The notes under the pieces: generated by a model | Told to the model about the DNA's origin: nothing | Databases searched by the model: none | The model's input: only the letters and a program-made list of their open reading frames with translations | Origin: Erythrobacter donghaensis | GTDB taxonomy: Bacteria > Pseudomonadota > Alphaproteobacteria > Sphingomonadales > Sphingomonadaceae | DNA length: 6,805 nucleotides | Direction of reading: 5' to 3' | NCBI RefSeq assembly: GCF_001557325.1 | Contig: NZ_LSJS01000056.1 | Coordinates: 1 to 6,805, forward strand | Shown: piece after piece, positions 4,707 to 6,805 of the stretch | How the letters are laid out: each line of letters begins with the position of its first letter | Position numbering within the stretch: the first letter of the stretch is position 1 | Translations under genes and position numbers: made by a program

Positions 4707-6014
4707 CATCATCTGCGCATAGAGCCGGTTCACCCGCCGCTCGGCATCCTTCAATGCCGCATCGACCGGCTTTGCCCCGGTGATCGCCGCCTCGAGCTCC
4801 TCGCCGATCAGGCCCTGGACGGCGTTCTGGCGCTCGACATAACCGGGCAGCTGCCGCCCGGTGCGGGCGAGCGCAGCAATGTCGGCGCGGTGGGGGAGAG
4901 CGCGGAAGGCGGCGCTCTCGACCACCGGCGCGAAAGCGGGCAGCTGCCCGGTGCGCGACCAGTCGTAATTGTAGCGCGCAAGGAAGGCGAGGAAGCGCGC
5001 CATCGCGGCGCGTTCGGCGGGCGGGCGCGGCGCGGCGGGGACGACCCAGGCATGACCGTCGACGAACCCCGCCGCCTCGCCCCACAGCCGCGGGAAGGGG
5101 GCGACCGCGTAGTTGCCGTGGAGCGGCGATCCGGGCCGTGCCGCCTCGGCCTCGTAAGGCCCGAGCATCCATGTTCCGACCGGGAAGATCCCGCCCTCGC
5201 CCCGGATGAAGCTCGCCGTGGCGGCGGGGAAATCCTGGTTGAGGGTGGTGAGGCCTTCCGCGTTCAGCTGCCGCAACACGGTGACGATCGCGTGCGCTTG
5301 CGGCGTGTCGAGGCGGATGTGCCGCTCGTCCGGGAAGATCACCGCATCTTGCGCGAGCAGGTAGGTGTAGAGCAGCGCCACGTGGAAATCGGGCGCGCTG
5401 ACCTGCGCCTGGATCAGGTAGGGCTTGCCGGTGCGCTGCTTGAACTGCCGCGCCTGCGCCAGCAGCTCCTCCGGCGAATTGGGCAGCACCGGCCTGCCGC
5501 CGCGCATCAGCCCGGCTTCGGCCATCAGCGCGGTGTTGATGTGCCACAGCCGCCCGATGGTGTCCCACGGCATCGCGTAGAGCCGGCCTTCCTTCTCCAC
5601 CCCCGCGCGCGCGGCCGGGGTGAAGCTGGCCGGATCGATCCGCGCGCGCGCCAGCAGCGGCTCGACCGGCTCGATCAGCCCGCGCCCGGCATAGTCGGGG
5701 ATCACCGACTGGTGCATCGTCACGAGGTCGGGCGGGTCGCCGGCCGCGATCTGCGCGGCGAGCTGCGGGTAGCCCGGCCATGCCACGACATTGACCTTGA
5801 CGCGAATGTCGGGGTTCTCGGCCGCGAAGCGGTTGATGAGCGTCGTCAGAATCCCGCATTCGGTCTCGGCGGCGGCGACATCGGTGCTTTCCCCATAGGC
5901 CGCGCCGCATTCGCCGAAGAAGCGCTGGACGACGATCTCGGGCCGCTCGTCGGCAGGCGCGCAGCCCGCCAGCAGAACCGCGAAGCCGAAGGCGAGCGCC
6001 CGCACCCTCATCAT
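4704..6014 (-). CDS. ABC sugar transporter substrate-binding lipoprotein (family 1)
   Basis: Predicted periplasmic, lipid-anchored sugar receptor delivering substrate to an ABC importer. It is 436 aa, a normal length for MalE-type family 1 proteins. The N-terminus MMRVRALAFGFAVLLAGC ends in a lipobox (LAGC), with C18 as the acylated residue; A19 follows it. Lobe 1 has EIVVQRFFG then, after an insert, LINRFAAENPDIRVKV (60-75), GDPPDLVTMH (92-101) and GRLYAMPWDTIGRLWHIN (143-160). The hinge and lobe 2 include GIFPVGTWMLGPYE (275-288) and GHAWVVP (320-326). C36 and C53 are the only other cysteines and bracket an unusual insert. The first ATG (6014) overlaps the permease stop as ATGA and has GGGGA (6029-6025) upstream; the second ATG (6011) is possible. 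The ligand cannot be read from sequence; galactose, a galactoside or another sugar is plausible given the neighbours. It is convergent with gntR. Confidence 0.88.
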   Translation of the reverse strand: MMRVRALAFGFAVLLAGCAPADERPEIVVQRFFGECGAAYGESTDVAAAETECGILTTLINRFAAENPDIRVKVNVVAWPGYPQLAAQIAAGDPPDLVTMHQSVIPDYAGRGLIEPVEPLLARARIDPASFTPAARAGVEKEGRLYAMPWDTIGRLWHINTALMAEAGLMRGGRPVLPNSPEELLAQARQFKQRTGKPYLIQAQVSAPDFHVALLYTYLLAQDAVIFPDERHIRLDTPQAHAIVTVLRQLNAEGLTTLNQDFPAATASFIRGEGGIFPVGTWMLGPYEAEAARPGSPLHGNYAVAPFPRLWGEAAGFVDGHAWVVPAAPRPPAERAAMARFLAFLARYNYDWSRTGQLPAFAPVVESAAFRALPHRADIAALARTGRQLPGYVERQNAVQGLIGEELEAAITGAKPVDAALKDAERRVNRLYAQMM

Positions 6015-6760
6015 CGCACCGCCGTCCCCGCCATCGCGCGCACGATCTGCTTCTGGAAGGCGATGTAGACGACGAGGATCGGGATCGAAGCGAACACGGC
6101 CTGTGCCATCAGGAAGCCCAATCCGCTGGTCTGCGCATAGTTCATCTGCGCCGAGGCGAGGCCGACGGTGAGGGTGAAATAGTCGCTCGTCGTCGCCGAG
6201 ATCAGTGGCCACCAGTAGTCGTTCCAGGCGGCAAGGAAGGTGAACACGCCGAGCGTCGCCTGCGCTGGGAAGGTGAGCGGCAACAGCACCTTCCAGAACA
6301 GCGTGAAGCGCGATGCGCCGTCGAGCAGCGCCGCCTCGTCGAGCTCCCGGGGAATCGCGCGGAAATACTGGGTCATGAAGAACACCCCGAAGCTGCCGGT
6401 GAGGCTCGGCAGGATCAGGCCAGGGTAGGAATTGTGGAGGCCCAGCATCGCGAACAGCTGGTGACGCGGCAGGATCACTGCCTGCTCGGGCACGGCAAGA
6501 CCCAGCAGCACGATCACGAACAGCGTGCGGCGGAACGGGAATTCGAGCCGCGCGAAGCCGTATCCGGCAAGACTCGACAGGACGAGCACGCCGATCGTCG
6601 CCCCGGTCGCGACGATCAGGCTGTTCGCCAGCCATTGCAGCGTCAGCGAGCCCTGGAGGATCGCGGCGTAGTTCTCGAGGGTGTAGGGCGCCGCGAAGGC
6701 CGCGCCGCTATCGGCCATCAGCGCTGCGTTGCTCTTGAAGGAGAGGAGCAGCGTCCACAT
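6011..6760 (-). CDS. ABC sugar transporter inner-membrane permease, MalG-type, N-terminus defective
   Basis: Membrane subunit of a carbohydrate importer (binding-protein-dependent permease superfamily), 249 aa, against about 270-280 for most MalG-type subunits. The EAA loop that docks with the ATPase is intact: ELDEAALLDGASRFTLFWKV (139-158) followed by LLPL. Hydrophobic segments appear near residues 44-63, 80-98, 113-130, 162-178 and 217-236. In family members the words before SFK close a first helix of some 20 hydrophobic residues; here only MWTLLLSFKSN is left. The preceding in-frame codons are charged (RGRLASRDYP) and a TGA stands at 6793-6791. The ATG at 6760 is the only start after that stop and lacks a Shine-Dalgarno sequence. 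A frameshift, sequencing error or real truncation is likely. The stop overlaps the binding-protein start by 4 nt. The ATPase and the MalF-type partner are not in the window. Confidence 0.85.
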   Translation of the reverse strand: MWTLLLSFKSNAALMADSGAAFAAPYTLENYAAILQGSLTLQWLANSLIVATGATIGVLVLSSLAGYGFARLEFPFRRTLFVIVLLGLAVPEQAVILPRHQLFAMLGLHNSYPGLILPSLTGSFGVFFMTQYFRAIPRELDEAALLDGASRFTLFWKVLLPLTFPAQATLGVFTFLAAWNDYWWPLISATTSDYFTLTVGLASAQMNYAQTSGLGFLMAQAVFASIPILVVYIAFQKQIVRAMAGTAVR

Positions 6761-6805
6761 GGGGTAATCGCGGGAAGCGAGTCGCCCCCTTCAGCAGGAC
6801 ATGGA
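6761..6805 (-). other. Probable broken 5' end of the MalG-type permease gene
   Basis: In the permease frame this stretch carries a TGA (6793-6791) and then RGRLASRDYP, which is not a membrane helix. Another minus-strand frame is open to the window edge and begins HVLLKGATRF, which could be the start of a mutated or shifted first helix. GAAGGGGG (6793-6786) is a strong ribosome-binding word but no ATG, GTG or TTG follows at a usable distance. The region reads like coding sequence with one or more indels near the edge. Confidence 0.4.

Noticed and set aside
4552..5910. Large minus-strand open frame overlapping the binding protein and gntR
   Set aside because: Arg/Ala/Pro-rich shadow of the binding-protein gene with no recognisable motif.
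4890..6068. Plus-strand open frame of 392 codons antisense to the transporter genes
   Set aside because: It mirrors the codon structure of the real minus-strand genes, has no ribosome binding site or domain, and its composition is typical of GC-rich antisense frames.
6015..6635. Open minus-strand frame extending upstream of the binding-protein start
   Set aside because: It overlaps the permease, encodes arginine/proline-rich sequence with no signal peptide, whereas the ATG at 6014 starts a perfect lipoprotein signal.

Overview
The window is GC-rich and gene-dense, with 4-bp stop/start overlaps inside operons and G/C-heavy third codon positions. Together with a sphingomonad-like gene style (an exported protein beginning with an AHA|QE signal peptide beside a sugar-acid cluster), this suggests an alphaproteobacterium, most likely Sphingomonadales. 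That placement is inferred from style; no rRNA or tRNA is present to test it.

The left and centre hold a D-galactose oxidation locus, the non-phosphorylative De Ley-Doudoroff route. On the minus strand are the first 27 codons of an exported protein (1-81, cut by the window edge) and dgoD, galactonate dehydratase (215-1351). Divergent from dgoD, on the plus strand, lies a tightly coupled operon: dgoK (2-keto-3-deoxygalactonate kinase, TTG start, 1436-2338), dgoA (KDPGal aldolase, 2335-2985) and a Gfo/Idh/MocA-family D-galactose (or L-arabinose) 1-dehydrogenase (2982-3914). A FadR/DgoR-type GntR regulator follows (3984-4697). In order, the enzymes would oxidise galactose to galactono-lactone, dehydrate galactonate to KDGal, phosphorylate KDGal and cleave the product to pyruvate and glyceraldehyde-3-phosphate. 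The lactonase step is not encoded in the window.

The right third, on the minus strand and convergent with the regulator, encodes part of an ABC sugar importer: a substrate-binding lipoprotein (4704-6014) preceded by an overlapping MalG-type permease (6011-6760). The partner permease and ATPase would lie beyond the right edge. The permease lacks its expected first membrane segment, has no ribosome binding site at its only start, and has an in-frame stop just upstream, so its 5' end is damaged, mis-sequenced or misassembled.

Two AT-rich regulatory islands stand out against the GC-rich background: 160-204, before the exported-protein gene, and 1381-1418, between dgoD and dgoK. They share a minus-strand GCTTGCCTT...TATTTAT arrangement, and the second also contains a perfect 8-bp-arm inverted repeat. 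They are the best candidates for the local regulator's control sites. I see no phage, IS, CRISPR, RNA gene or clearly new biological system; this looks like a coherent metabolic locus with a few unusual details.
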